64,000 nt of DNA from Metaphire vulgaris (GCA_018105865.1 CM030868.1:6091428-6155427); one strand, 5' to 3'; shown: positions 34,461-61,018, counted from the first letter of the stretch. Program-made: numbers and translations. The notes: generated by a model from the letters alone, not told the origin.

Positions 34461-34679
34461 GACGGGTGGTCTGGATGAGGTGGGGTGGGGTGGGGGTGGG
34501 GGGGGTAAGCGCCAAAGCCCACGGGTGCCAAATGTACAGACGCTGAGACTGGAAGTAGCGCGATTTTTTTAAAGAAAGCTGTTCGGATCTGTGGTTCTTG
34601 TTTCGAAGAGAACTTCAGCTTTTGAAGACAACAAGAGCGAAGCGTCTCACAGCGGGGAGGATATGTGAGTCGATGTGAC

Positions 34680-34859
34680 TAGGGCGCAATTTTTAGGGGA
34701 AGGGTGGAATATCTCCCCCTCCCCCACTGCCCAACTGCACCCCTACTGCTACATCCCCACCACTACACCCCCCACTGCTACATTTCCCAACAACTGCATC
34801 CCCCAAGCTCGACATATTCCCTCCCTGCCCCATTGCTCCAGGTCACAAATCGCACCCTG
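34680..34859. mobile_element. hAT-type MITE, CAGGGCGCGATTTGT family, copy 1
   Basis: TAGGGCGCAATTTTT and GTCACAAATCGCACCCTG, flanked by perfect 8-bp duplications GATGTGAC (34672-34679, 34860-34867). The interior repeats a CCCCACTGCTACAT-like unit. Confidence 0.8.
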
Positions 34860-35249
34860 GATGTGACTCTAGACGGCGCACTCATTCGACGCACTGTCTC
34901 AAAGCAACATCTCAGAAATTCGTAAATCACGCCGCGTCGACCAAGAATGTCCCCCTGCAGCTGTCACAGCAGAAGTTGATAACATACGAAATATTCGGGA
35001 CTCAGCCCGGGTCCTAGAACAGGAAGAATCAAGGTCACTATAGGCCGACATTTCCAGATGCGATTGGAGAGTTTGGAAGAGCGTCATATCGGCAATCACC
35101 CTGCCCCCCCAACTGATAAAATGTTCTCATCTGTTTTGCACGAATCTCACGACCAGTCTGGGCTCTAATTAGGGGCCCCTCGGTGCCCCCAGTGGCTAGC
35201 CACTGCTTCTGGACATTGCTCGATTTGTCAGCAGTTTGGGGCTTAGCTC

Positions 35250-35435
35250 CAGTGGCGGCTCCAGGATTTGGCAAGTGGGGGGGGCCTTTGGAGTGGCAAC
35301 TTCTAATCATGGGGGCCAACCATTTGTTGTTAGGTCTGTAGTATTAAGTATAGGGTCCCAACAGGGGGGCCACTGGGGGCAGGCACTCAATAGGGGGCAC
35401 GGGCCCCGCCCGGCCCCCCTGTGGAGCCGCCACTG
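35250..35435. mobile_element. hAT-type MITE, CAGTGGCGGCTCC family, copy 4
   Basis: CAGTGGCGGCTCCAGGATTT and TGGAGCCGCCACTG. Perfect 8-bp duplications CTTAGCTC at 35242-35249 and 35436-35443. Confidence 0.88.
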
Positions 35436-35617
35436 CTTAGCTCCGCTTGTCAGTGAGGCAGAAAATTTGGCATTAGCTGCGGAAAATGATAGGATATTAG
35501 GGCGGAAGTCATACGAAAGAAACTGTTCTTTTCAAAATTCAAACACTGATACAACTTTCAACTGAGGTGTCATTCGAAAATTTGCTGAAGAACTTATCCA
35601 TTCATTAAATAGTAGTA

Positions 35618-35673
<56 letters not shown>

Positions 35674-35833
35674 CAGGGCGCGATTTGTAAGGGGAGGGGG
35701 GATTCCCCACTGCTCAACTGCATCCCCTACTGCTACATCCCCACCACTACATCCCCACTGCTACACTTCCCCAACAACTACATCCCCAAGCTCGACATAT
35801 CCCCCACTGCTCCAGGTCACAAATCGCACCCTG
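35674..35833. mobile_element. hAT-type MITE, CAGGGCGCGATTTGT family, copy 2, inside an AAT array
   Basis: CAGGGCGCGATTTGTAAG and ACAAATCGCACCCTG. AAT repeats continue on both sides (about 35611-35673 and 35834-35895), so it split an existing microsatellite. Confidence 0.8.
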
Positions 35834-35897
<64 letters not shown>

Positions 35898-36171
35898 CTT
35901 GATTTTATGTGATGTTACGTCGATGCTTGCTGCTCTTAATTATTAGTGTTGGGTCAGGTTTATCTTAATCAAGTTAAGTATCGGCTTTAATTATACGTGG
36001 AAAATTACCTATCTTTAACATACCATGCAATGACATAAAGAGTGAAAATCGTATCAAGTAGCCCCGGTCTCCCCTAGAGGCGTAGAATTCAATTATTTAA
36101 ACTTAATCCGAAACTTGAATATTGCATCTTTTAATATTACGTCAGCGTGGCCCAAGAAATTTACAATTACA

Positions 36172-36661
36172 CTAGAACGATGCTCGCTTCGCTCGCGCTC
36201 GCTTCGCTCGCAGTGCAGGATAATACTAATCCAATACCTATACCTAATACCCAATCATTGAATTCATGCTGAACAACATTTCAATGATCGCCACCTAATA
36301 AGCTCTGCGCCACGTAATAATTAGGCCTATGTACGTTAAAATCACGCAACTGTGGCCATTTGTGACGCTGTACACGTATTTTTTGTGTACGTTAAAATGT
36401 ACGTTAAGATCCTCAAGCTACGAACAATTGTTACCAATAGCAACGTCGTCGCACGCCCACCCCTCTGACGCTGCAATGACTCGACTAAACCGGTTCTACG
36501 AACAATTGTTACCAATAGCAACGTCGTCTTCGAACATTGTCCACCAACGCATCGCGACGTAAGGACTAAACGGTCTAAACCGTCTACCAATAGTCAACCA
36601 ATCAGAACGCTTGAAGGTAACAGACAGAGAGACATACAGATAAGAATCTTAATATTATAGA
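36172..36661 (-). mobile_element. Non-autonomous Helitron with intact ends, 490 bp
   Basis: On the minus strand it starts TCTATAATATTAAGATT after a host A (36662). It ends with the hairpin GCGAGCGAAGCGAGC, then ATCGTT and CTAG, before a host T (36171). The A^TC...CTAG^T arrangement with a 3' hairpin is the Helitron hallmark. An oppositely oriented copy is at 50117-50606. No Rep/helicase coding sequence. Confidence 0.75.
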
Positions 36662-37260
36662 TTAGGCCTACTGCAAAGAGATGTAATCATTCAAACGCAA
36701 TCTACCGTATTTTCACCCTTATAATACGTACTCGATCGTATAACGCGCACACTCGTAATAACCAGCGTCTGATGCTGCCGTGGTGATGATGATCGTATAA
36801 CATGGACGAAAACCAGGTCAGTTACAGGGTCGTTTCCTAATTTTAACCTGGTCAGAAAAACGGCCGTGTACTAATTTTTTCTCAAAGGATGACCTTTTTT
36901 GCTTTATTGACTTTTGATAATGAAATAAACCATGGTTTTTGTTATTTCATAGCCAGAAAACACCCGTGTCCACGCCCATAGGGACACGACCTTCCCCCCA
37001 AAAAAACACCCGTCAGGACACGTGGGACAAAGCCATGTTTGCGCCCCTAGAGTATAATAAATCATGACGGCATAGACGCCATAGAGCTATCATGTGACAT
37101 TTCAACAATCCAGCTATGATTTTAATAATTATTGACTCTGCTGCAACGGTGCAAAAACACAACCGATCAATTCTTCGTGAAGTTCATTTGTATTTATCAT
37201 TACATTAATTATAATTATTAGAGAAGAAGTGCTAATGGAACAATAATGTCATATTCATAA

Positions 37261-37442
37261 TGACGTCATCGTGCTAACGTGACGCTGAATATCGTTACGT
37301 CGAATTCTCTTGACACCAACTTTCTCAAACGGCGTCATAATTGCAACAACGAAACTGACGTATTGTCTGTCCTACGTCATTCGCTAAAAATATCGCTCGA
37401 ATAGTGACGTCATCGAATTGAAACGTCCTCTGGTCTATTTAA
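37261..37442 (+). promoter_or_regulatory. CRE-like cluster with TATA-like box
   Basis: Perfect TGACGTCA palindromes at 37261-37268 and 37405-37412, several ACGTC half-sites between, and CTATTTAAAG at about 37434. It looks like a promoter for an unrecognised plus-strand transcript. The 73-codon frame downstream (37539) has no known domain and runs into a SINE. Confidence 0.3.
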
Positions 37443-37707
37443 AGATGCGTCTTTGGACGGTGAGTAGGTAAGTGCCTTGAGTGGATCAACTACAGTGTAT
37501 GGACACTGGATGTACGTCGACTGTTCGTAACCCAGGAGATGCGCTCAACAGGACAATGGAACGGAATCGATTGTATGTTGGAGGAGGGATTTCTATTTTG
37601 GCCGTTGTTCGGTGGAAGTTCGGGTTCTGCAGCTGGGGAAGCGGGTAGCGACAGCCGTGTCTCTCCTTATGTTCAACTAGCAGGGCATTTATCCGCCTGC
37701 GAGGGAC

Positions 37708-37906
37708 GCGATGGAGTAGCGGTAGGATTCTTGACAAGCAACCGGAGGGTAACGGGTTGAAGTCTGGCCTTAAGCCACTGTGTAGCGACCTTGGGCAGGC
37801 TGCTCACCATTAATTGCTTCGCATTTACGATTCTTAACTCTGTCATCGAATTGAATACAGATTTAATAATAATAATAATAATAATAATGAAAATAATAAT
37901 AATAAT

Positions 37907-37952
<46 letters not shown>

Positions 37953-37960
37953 TAATAATA

Positions 37961-37980
<20 letters not shown>
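37708..37980 (+). repeat. tRNA-derived SINE with AAT tail
   Basis: GGAGTAGCGGTAGGATTCTT, CTTGACAAGCAACCGGAGGG and GGGTTGAAGTC follow the A box-anticodon-B box order. Then GTGTAGCGACCTTGGGCAGG, related to the SINE at 4870-5015, and an AAT tail from 37863. Confidence 0.5.
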
Positions 37981-38019
<39 letters not shown>

Positions 38020-39093
38020 ATTAATAATAACATCTATGACATCTACTGTAGATCTTTGCAGAATTATTATAACAGTTAGTCATACATTAACTTGATGCGG
38101 ATGATGATGACGATGATAATGACGATGATGATGGTGGTGTGCTGCTAGTAAACATAATTTAATTATGTAAACAGTAACTGAAAATGTTTGAATCGACGTC
38201 ATTCAGTTTGTCAACTGTTGAAGTAAGTACTAATGTGTGAAAAATCACTGATACGGTGTCAATGTTATTTAATATGGTTTCCGATGCATGCGTGTTTGAA
38301 TATTTTAAAATATACGAGAATGTTTCTTCGGTAAAGTGCGAAATAGTTCTCTATTATAAAAAAATAATTCATTTTCTATCTATTTTTCCATTGCTCTGAA
38401 TAGCGCTCAAGTAAATGAGTACTTGAGTTTGCAGGTTTTTACAGCAAAATCTTAATTGAGATACGTGCGAATTTGATTTGCATTAGTTAACGTGCCGACC
38501 TTTAAGTTACAGGTTAGTCATTTTTATCCAATCCTTCGGATGTCAGAGAGCGCATGTCTGTCTGTCTGTCGGTCTGTCTGTCTGTATGCGTGCGTGTCTC
38601 TGTCCGTCTGATTGGCCCGTCGGCGGTGGATGGTAAGATGCGCCTAATTGAATCAGGAGAATTGGCCGGAGTCGATGAATCTTCCGGAACCGAGCGTTCA
38701 ATGTCGGCGAAATTCAATTGTCACTCCCTTCTAATCCAATCGGATAAATGCCCGGACCGCGCGTGAGGCATAGCCGGCCGAACAAATACTGACAACGACG
38801 GTTACCTATTCGAGGAGTTTCTAACGCGACCTTTGCCATCGACTCTCCGACCCCGCGACGCCGACGCTGCAGCCCCAGGAAGAGGGGGAGGGGGAGGAGA
38901 GACGCAAGACATCGTAGGGGAAGACGGGAGTCGGTAGGTGGGGAGGGGGGGGAGGGGGAATTTTTGGCAAGAAATACTTTTGAGCGGAGTTATTATGAGC
39001 GTTGCGAACATTTTGAAGTACGCGCAGCGAAGAGATGGAGAGAGTAAATCATGATTTCCACGAACGGGAGTAGCCGTCCATGGTGCTGCGTAT

Positions 39094-39172
39094 TAACCTC
39101 TTAACCGTGCATTTAACTGTAACTCAATGCAAAATGGACGGATATATCCGGGATCCCCAGTTAAGGGGTTAA
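39094..39172. mobile_element. Tiny MITE with TTAACCCCTTAAC ends (inverted copy)
   Basis: TTAACCTCTTAACCGTGCAT at the left and CCCAGTTAAGGGGTTAAC at the right, with GGACGGATATATCCGGGATC. Homologous in reverse to 15839-15916. Confidence 0.65.
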
Positions 39173-39234
39173 CATCACCGCAGAACAATGGAATGAACTG
39201 ATGGATGGATGTTGCTAACATATAGGAAGCGTTC

Positions 39235-39548
39235 CTGTGGCGGTTCCACCATGTTGATGTCTGGGGATGCATCCCCCACCGGGGTTCCGGATGACCTGTT
39301 TCGCTTGTCAACCTATTTTCCAGTGAGTTTTTAAAGAAATTTGGTGAAAAATACTGCAAATTACCTTCTTTTTTTGCTTGTCGGCCTTTTTGTCAACGTT
39401 GATTAATATATTTAGTGGGCAAAACAATAACAATGGCAATGACATTTTCTCTCTTTTCTTTTTTCTTCTTCTTCACTTTTCATCCCCCCCCACCGACTTC
39501 CTATAAATTTAGTTCATCCCCCACCAAGAAGTCCTGGATCCGCCATTG
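39235..39548. mobile_element. hAT-type MITE, CAGTGRYGGTTCCAC family, copy 1
   Basis: CTGTGGCGGTTCCACCATG at the left, CCTGGATCCGCCATTG at the right, imperfect duplication AAGCGTTC/CAGCATTC. It carries TTTTTTTGCTTGTCGGC near 39370. Confidence 0.6.
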
Positions 39549-39593
39549 CAGCATTCGAATTTTCGAGATGAAAACCGAAGTCGAACTATTACT

Positions 39594-39769
39594 CAGTGGC
39601 GGCTTCAGGATTTGGCAAGTGGGGGTCGTTGAGGGTGGCAACTTCTAAGCGTGGAGGCCAACCATTTGTTGATAGGCGTGTAGTAGTAGATATATGGTAC
39701 CAGCAGGGGGACCACTGGGAGGCCAGGCATTCAATATGGGGCAAGGCCCCGTATGTGGAACCGCCACTG
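39594..39769. mobile_element. hAT-type MITE, CAGTGGCGGCTCC family, copy 5
   Basis: CAGTGGCGGCTTCAGGATTT and TGGAACCGCCACTG. 8-bp duplication CTATTACT/CTATTAAT, one mismatch. Confidence 0.8.
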
Positions 39770-40131
39770 CTATTAATAGGCCTACCCCAAACTTTTCGAC
39801 CTACAGAAAACAAAAATGTCGATTTATCTTGGGGTCGGTTTTGACCAATGGGGATGAGGAATAACACCCCTACTGCTGTCAATCAAACATTTTAGATCAG
39901 ATGTTGAGGTTTGGCGAACATTTAATACTTATTGTGACATTTAGTAAAGTCGATGTCGACATATTGTGTCGATAGTAGTTTTCTAATTTTCAAAAACATT
40001 GGGGGTCAGGGGATGGACTACTTCCACTGGGTGGGGTGAGGATAGACGAGTGGCTAAGACTGTCTCAAAATTTTCGATTTCCGGGCAAATCGAAAATTCC
40101 ACAATATGCAACGTGCATGGCTTACAAATTC

Positions 40132-40213
40132 AAACTCTCTGTCTCTGTCTATATCTGTCTGTCTCTGTCTCTGTCTGTCTGTCTGTCTGTCTGTCTCTAC
40201 ATGTCTCTTTCTC

Positions 40214-40252
<39 letters not shown>

Positions 40253-40277
40253 GATAATTTTGATGATGGTGGTGGTA

Positions 40278-40357
<80 letters not shown>

Positions 40358-40360
40358 AAC
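40132..40360. repeat. TCTG/CTGT array followed by (GAT)n
   Basis: TCTGTCTG-type repeats at about 40132-40205, then GAT/GGT repeats to 40360. Poly-Met, poly-Asp and poly-Ser frames here are artefacts. Lies just 3' of PRDM14. Confidence 0.93.
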
Positions 40361-40646
40361 GACTGCACTGGTGACTGACATATTGCCAACCGTAACTGAC
40401 TAAAGACGTTTAACACTTTCTTTAATGATCGAGTGACGTTGTTGATTTCCTGTACTCTGTTGCCATTAATGTCTGTAAAAAGCTGCGTCCGTCGGGCAAC
40501 GAATGAATGGCAAGAGCGTGCTTGGGTTCGTTCGTTCGTTTTGCAGTTCGAAGACTCTCTAACGGTAAAGAAGAAGACGAGACAACTTTCGCCTAAGAGT
40601 TCATTTTGAATGGAATGTCGAATGGAGAGTCCAGAGACAGCAAAGG

Positions 40647-55140
<14,494 letters not shown>

Positions 55141-55304
55141 CCCACTGGATATAGTCCCGACTGTCCGTGGACACCCTCGCAGATAGATCCAGTTACACCG
55201 GAAACCGATGATGGCTGCTGCTTCTGCTGCTGCTGCTGCTGTTGATGTCCGTTGATGCTCAATATCGAAGATGTCCGCGACGTCTGCATTACGTCATAAG
55301 ACGG

Positions 55305-55335
55305 TGACGTCATCGCTGTCGTCGAAATGACGTCA
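55305..55335. promoter_or_regulatory. Paired CRE palindromes at the 5' end of PRDM14
   Basis: TGACGTCA at 55305-55312 and 55328-55335, 23 bases apart, plus TTACGTCATAAG at 55288. TGACGTCA is the CREB/ATF site. One overlaps the upstream ATG itself, so its meaning is uncertain. Confidence 0.35.
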
Positions 55336-55597
55336 TGGCTTAAATGAGGTCAGCGAAGAGATGTTTGCGGATAAATTCTGGCGATGGCACAACGTCGCTG
55401 CAAAGAAAATTTGGGGTTAAATTTTCTGACCTCGTGAAGCACGGTCGAAATCATCTATATACGAGGCGAGCAAAGCAAAAGATTTTTGTCACGTGACAGA
55501 GAATTTAAAGGCAGACGAAAAACACAGACCTGCAATTTCTCTCAAATCTCGGATCGCAGACGTGCAATTATTATACAATCCGCGTTCCATACGAGAC

Positions 55598-55603
55598 TTC
55601 AAC

Positions 55604-55644
<41 letters not shown>
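55598..55644. repeat. (CAA)n microsatellite
   Basis: About 47 bases of CAA/ACA, upstream of PRDM14. Confidence 0.93.
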
Positions 55645-55645
<1 letters not shown>

Positions 55646-55779
55646 TCCGATCGTCTTAATTTCACATTCATTGAACATGGAAACTCTCTTCTATAGGCTA
55701 TAATGGTTCCGCGATGTACATAAGCCAAATACTGGCATCTAAGATAATTGCACCCAAATCTCCACGATTTATCCAGTTT

Positions 55780-56490
55780 CCGGATCCGGTATTTCGTTTC
55801 CGGGTGGGGCTAAGTTGTCCGATGCTGTTATAGAAACGAGTTTTATCCGCCGCGCGGCGACAATAGCAGAGCTTATTCGGAATTTATGTAGCGCCGTCCG
55901 CCGTTCGTCTCTAACGGGATTTTGACGGCAATCGGACTGGAACCAGCGTCGCTCGGAATCGCCATTTCTGTAGCTCCTTTTCCGTCGTTACGCAATCTAT
56001 TATAATCCCCTTCCGCCGGTAATTAAGTTCCGACGCCGCCGGGTCGTCGCCGATTGGTCGCCGTTTCGCGTTGTGGGCGTGGCCTCCGCCTTGATTGACG
56101 GCCCCTTCGGTCGGATCGACGACCAATTGGAAACACGCAGCTCCGTCGGAAAAGAGGCCGGATGCCGTGCTGCGGTGGGCGGTCGCTTATGTAGCGCATT
56201 TAGAGGATTAATGTCATCGCTTCGTCAGCTGCATGGAAAATCCGCGGTAGAGTCAGGATCTGGGAGGAGGGGAGGAGGAGGAGGAGGAATGTTTGGAGTG
56301 GATCGGGGAGGGAAAGGGAGGGAGGCGATGGGCCGGCGATTGCCATGGAGACGGGAGAATGGGGAGGTTGGAGCGCCGACTGGCGGCGAGTTCTGGAAGT
56401 CGTTGCTGAATAACTGTAGTGCATTCGTCACTTGCATTGCGACGACCGCAGCCGTTTTAGCGCGGTAAATCGTCGCGCGCACGAAATGTA
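55780..56490. promoter_or_regulatory. CpG-rich block upstream of PRDM14
   Basis: CpG-dense, largely repeat-free DNA starting about 470 bases upstream of the outer PRDM14 ATG. Candidate promoter/CpG island. A 131-codon plus frame (56073) is Gly/Arg-rich without motif. Confidence 0.4.
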
Positions 56491-56521
56491 AACAGTGAAG
56501 ACCCCTGCGGTTGGAAGAGGA

Positions 56522-56671
56522 AGAGGCGTAGCCAGGAATTTGATTTGGGGAGGCATAATGTGATTTGGGGTTATAAATCTTAAGAGACTTTGAAAATCTT
56601 AAAAAACACAAAAATTTCAAAGTAGTCTGATTGGGGGGGGGTACCGATATACCCCCGTCGCTACGCCTCTG
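56522..56671. mobile_element. CAGGGGCGTAGC-family MITE (inverted)
   Basis: AGAGGCGTAGCCAGGAATTT at the left, CCGTCGCTACGCCTCTG at the right. Confidence 0.65.
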
Positions 56672-56747
56672 GTATAGGCCTATACGAGAAGGAGGAGGAT
56701 AAAGAGGAGGAGCTAGTGTCTATGACGCTTGAGATAAACGTGTCAGG

Positions 56748-56925
56748 CATTAGCGTCGCTACGGAGAGGCAAATAGGGGCAACTGCCCCCCCCCAACCTG
56801 ACCCCAGACCATCTATCAGATTCGCGCAAATCCGGCGAGAAAGTTTTTTGTGGGGTGGGGTAGGGGTAAGGAATCTGACACGCCAGCCCCCTTTTGCCCA
56901 ACCCAAAATTCCTGGCGACGCCACT
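56748..56925. mobile_element. hAT-type MITE, CATTAGCGTCGCC family, second copy
   Basis: CATTAGCGTCGCTACGG and CCTGGCGACGCCACTG with perfect duplications GTGTCAGG at 56740-56747 and 56926-56933. Confidence 0.8.
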
Positions 56926-57103
56926 GGTGTCAGGTTCGCTCTTTTTCCAGTTTAGTGACAGAGACCGAAATGGTTTGACATTGCATGGCTATGCCTCTTC
57001 TCAAAAGCCCGATCGGCCTCCTATAGGCCTAATTCAGGTGGTAGGCCTAAACGTATGCTGGCGACGTAGAAAAGGAGATGTCGGGCCTTAACCCCTTCCC
57101 AAT

Positions 57104-57260
57104 CAAGGGCGTAGCGACGGGGGTATATCGGCATATATACCCCCCAAAATTCAGACTACCTTAAACATTTTAATGCGTTTTTAAGATTTTCAAATTTTTA
57201 AAGATTTATACCCCCAAATCACATTATACCCAACAAATCAAATTCATGGCTACGCCTCTG
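57104..57260. mobile_element. CAGGGGCGTAGC-family MITE with perfect duplication
   Basis: CAAGGGCGTAGCGACGGGG and CATGGCTACGCCTCTG. Perfect 8-bp duplications TTCCCAAT at 57096-57103 and 57261-57268. Confidence 0.8.
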
Positions 57261-57627
57261 TTCCCAATTAAAACTCCTGCAGACGCCACTGCTTCCGTCA
57301 ATTATTTATTTCTCGCTTGTCTAAGCGTCGACTTTTACGAAACTGGCTCAGTTATGCATTACAAAGAGCAGTCAGATTTAGACAGCGCAAAGCCTATGCA
57401 AGCCCAGCAGATACATGTACAGTTGTACACGCTAGCAGAAGCGCCTCTTATTTGGTCGTATACCCCATCTCTAGATGCTATAGCAACGATGTTCGAACTA
57501 GCAGTCCAACAGTAAAATTTCATTTTCACGACATTTTCTCGAAAAATCCATAGTCGCAATACGCATTATTCTAATAACGCTAACGATATATAACTTATAA
57601 TGTTGATTTTATTGATTCATTTGATTT

Positions 57628-58049
57628 CAGTGATGGTTCCACGTGGGGGATGAGTGGGGTTGTATCCACCCACCGGACTTTTTTGCTTGTCAAACTATTT
57701 TTTGGGTAAATGTCAAAACTGCTATTTTTTGGGTAAAAGTCAAGTAAAATGACCTGGGAGAAAACTGTCAGCCTCTTTTTTTTCGGCAAAGTGACGTCAT
57801 TTTTTTGCCTTGATTTTGAGGGAAAATTTTTTTGCCAATGTGTTATTTATCTTTTACACGGAGTAAAGTAATCTAACTAAAAAATTGATGAAAAAAAAAA
57901 GGTCGTCAGCTTTTTGTCTTGTCAGCCTCTTTCAGTTGACGTCTCTGCAAAGTTTATTGAGTTTTCCCTCTCTTTTCACCCCACCCCCACCAACTTCCTA
58001 TGAATTATTTTCACTCCCCGACCACCAAGAAATCCTGGAACCGCCACCG
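57628..58049. mobile_element. hAT-type MITE, CAGTGRYGGTTCCAC family, copy 2
   Basis: CAGTGATGGTTCCACGTGG and CCTGGAACCGCCACCG. Perfect duplications TTTGATTT at 57620-57627 and 58050-58057. Carries TTTTTTGCTTGTCAAAC and TTTTTGTCTTGTCAGCC. Confidence 0.75.
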
Positions 58050-58377
58050 TTTGATTTATTAATTTATTGATTTGTTGATTCATTGATTCATTGAGTCATT
58101 AATTCATTGATTCATTGGCTTTTCAATTCTGGCTTAGAGACTGTCTCATTTCCTTTTCTGAGTCCCATTTAAAAGATCTATTAGAGGGCGAAAGCCCCCA
58201 ACCCCACCCCAACGCCTTTTAAACTCTCTAGCATTGACAATGACTGATCTCCCGGTTGTCATAATCTGTCGGCAAATATTAATACAGTGCTATCAAACAG
58301 TTGATCAATTTGAAAGGCTGAAAGCATAGCGATGTAGTTTGCAATGTTCATAGCGCTATAATAACGACCCACCCAAT

Positions 58378-58563
58378 CAGGATTATTTCTAGTAGGATTA
58401 TCAATTTGGGGGTGTTGGTAAATTCTGGGGTCCCCTGCCAAAAAAGTCTGACAAGCAAAAAAGGTAATCCCATAGCTGAGATTGGGGGTATCGGGAGGTG
58501 TCGGTCTCAAATTGGGGGGCGGGAAGGCTGTTGGGGATGTTAGGGGGTGTAAAAGTATCCATG
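58378..58563. mobile_element. hAT-type MITE, CAGGGTTATTTCTA family, copy 3
   Basis: CAGGATTATTTCTAGTAGG at the left, AAAGTATCCATG at the right. GTCTGACAAGCAAAAAAGG inside. Confidence 0.6.
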
Positions 58564-58919
58564 CCCCAATCAGTAAGCATCGAAGTCTTAGATAAACTTC
58601 TAAAGCGCCCGTTTTGTTCAAACGACGGCTTTTAAAAGATATCAGACGTAAAATCCATGCAGTTGCCATATGTAGGCTAACATCGAGGCGTTGTGTCGTT
58701 ACACGCTCTGTACGGATGAACTTATCATCATCAGTCGACGACGACGAGACCTCGGTCGAGGCGGACGGAAGGACGGAGGCTTAACGCATCGCCGATCCTC
58801 CCTTCTCTTCGGCCGCCGCCGCCGCCGTTGATTCCGTCGATCGACCCACGGAGTGGAAAGAACGCGCGCATATATGAAACCAATCAGATCGCTTTAACAC
58901 GGTCGAGAGTCACACTCGC

Positions 58920-59330
58920 CTCATCCTCATGCTCCTATTCCTCCTGCTCCTACTCCTCGTGTCCATTCCTCTTCATCCTCTTCCTCCTTCATCACCTTTC
59001 CTCCTCGTCCTCCTCTCCGTCCTCCTCAACCTCATCTCTCTTCCTCCTCTTTCTCCTCCTCTTTCTCTTTCTCCTCCTCCTCCTCCTCCTCATTCTTCTC
59101 CACCTCCTCCTCGCCCTTCCTCGCCCTCCTCCTCCTCCTCGTCGTCCTCTTCTTCTTCTTCCTCTTCTTTCTCCTCCTTCTCCTCCTCTTTCTCCTCCTC
59201 TTTCTCCTCCTTCTTCTCCTTCTCCATCTCCTTCTTCTCCATCTCCATCTCCTTCACCTCCTCCTCCTCCTCCTCCTCCTCCTCCTCTTCCTCCTCCTCC
59301 TCCTCCTCCTCCTCCACCTCCTCCTCCTAG
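58920..59330. repeat. Polypyrimidine (CTC/TTC) tract
   Basis: About 410 bases of CTC/CCT/TTC repeats. Long Ser/Pro/Leu and Glu frames are artefacts. Confidence 0.93.
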
Positions 59331-59669
59331 TTAAACATTCAATCGTTGAACGCTGAAACGTGAACGTTTTGTTTTATCAGTGACAATTTTATGGTATGGC
59401 CTAACATGCATTGTTCATTCAACAGCAAAGCCAGTGGTTTAATTTAATTCAATTAAAAATTTGATCATTGTATTTTTGATGAAACAAAATTTGTGCTAAC
59501 ATTTTAACGGCGTCAAGTTTTCTAACCGCTATTAATTCTTTAACGCGTTATTTTGACAACTCTAGTATTTATTTCCGCTATCTATTCATTCCGTGACTTT
59601 TATTTTATGGTAACATATAAACTTGGATTGATTTTTAAAAGACACCAGTTCGAAGGAATATCTATTGGC

Positions 59670-60030
59670 TGGGTGCTGTCCATAAATTACGTCACGCACT
59701 TAGGGGGGTTCAAAAATTTGTGACGATGTGTGACGACGGGGGGTGTCCAGAAATATTATGTTGCAAGTATTTTACACTGAAAATTATTACACTTAATTTT
59801 TAAAAAAATTTGGAAAAGTTCATGAATATTGTTTCAACTAAAATAAATAAAATGAATATTTTCAAACGAAACATTAATTTTGACCTTGGAAAGATGACAA
59901 GATGACGGATGAGGGGTTAACGCGTTGTGACGTCATATTTGAGGGGTCTGACATTTGTGACGACGTGTGATGAAGGGGGGGGTCAGAACAACTGCCCAAA
60001 ATCGCGTGACGGCATTTATGGACGGCCCCT
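59670..60030. mobile_element. MITE with GGGGTCGTCCATAAATTACG-type ends
   Basis: GGGTGCTGTCCATAAATTAC and GGCATTTATGGACGGCCCCT. Same family as 50941-51382. Confidence 0.65.
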
Positions 60031-60682
60031 GGTATTCAAACACACACACACACACATCACCTTAAGCCTATATCTGTCCATATGGCATTTTCACATATAT
60101 AGGCCTACATTGTAGACATAAAAATATATGTTAGTTAAAATGCTTCTCATGGGCGCCGGCAGAAATGTTTCTAGGGGTGCAACATTTTATATGCTTGCAA
60201 GCGCTACCAAGATCTTTTGGAACGATTGTCAATTATTTAGCGCCTATCTAGAAGTTTACCGATATCTTTGATAGGGTAATTTTTAAATTTAGTATAACTG
60301 TATATTGCCATTAAGATTAAATATTAAAATAAAATAAATAATATTAATTTTAAATTTTAAAAGAAATGTATTACTTCCAGGGGCACATTTGCTCCACCTT
60401 GCGCCTCCCCACACACCTCCACAACGTCCATGATGCTGCTGCTAAACAGGCCAGTGTAGTTAGGTAATATGGAACTTGACGCTGGAGGATACGCAACCTC
60501 TGTCCGTCGTCATTTTGCTTGGACTTCGGTGATTTTGGTTTCTCGCACCGCCGAGCACCTGGCCGCCAAACGACCGGCGATGGAACTAAGAGCTTCAACA
60601 CGCCGTAAACTCGCAGCCTCCGATGATCAGACACGAACAGCAGCCGTGTAACGATGCCACTGACACACGCTCCGACGCCATG

Positions 60683-60683
60683 G

Positions 60684-60728
<45 letters not shown>
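60683..60728. repeat. (CAG)n microsatellite
   Basis: About 46 bases of CAG/GCA. Confidence 0.95.
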
Positions 60729-60730
<2 letters not shown>

Positions 60731-60796
60731 GAAGACTAAACTCTTCTATGCTCAAATAATTAATACATTACAGTTTCTGAGCTGTAATGCCTCGTC

Positions 60797-60875
60797 TCAT
60801 CGTCATCGTCATCATCGTCATCATCATCATCTTCTTCTTCTTCATCTTCGTCATCATCATCATCATCATCGTCAT

Positions 60876-60962
<87 letters not shown>

Positions 60963-61018
60963 TATCATTATTATTATCATCATCATCATCATCATCATCA
61001 TCTTCATCATCATCCATC
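60797..61018. repeat. (ATC)n microsatellite
   Basis: About 220 bases of ATC/TCA with TTC and ATT variants. Confidence 0.95.

Noticed and set aside
37539..37760. 73-codon plus-strand frame downstream of a promoter-like cluster
   Set aside because: Ends in a tRNA-derived SINE and has no motif. Noted under the regulatory cluster but not called a gene.
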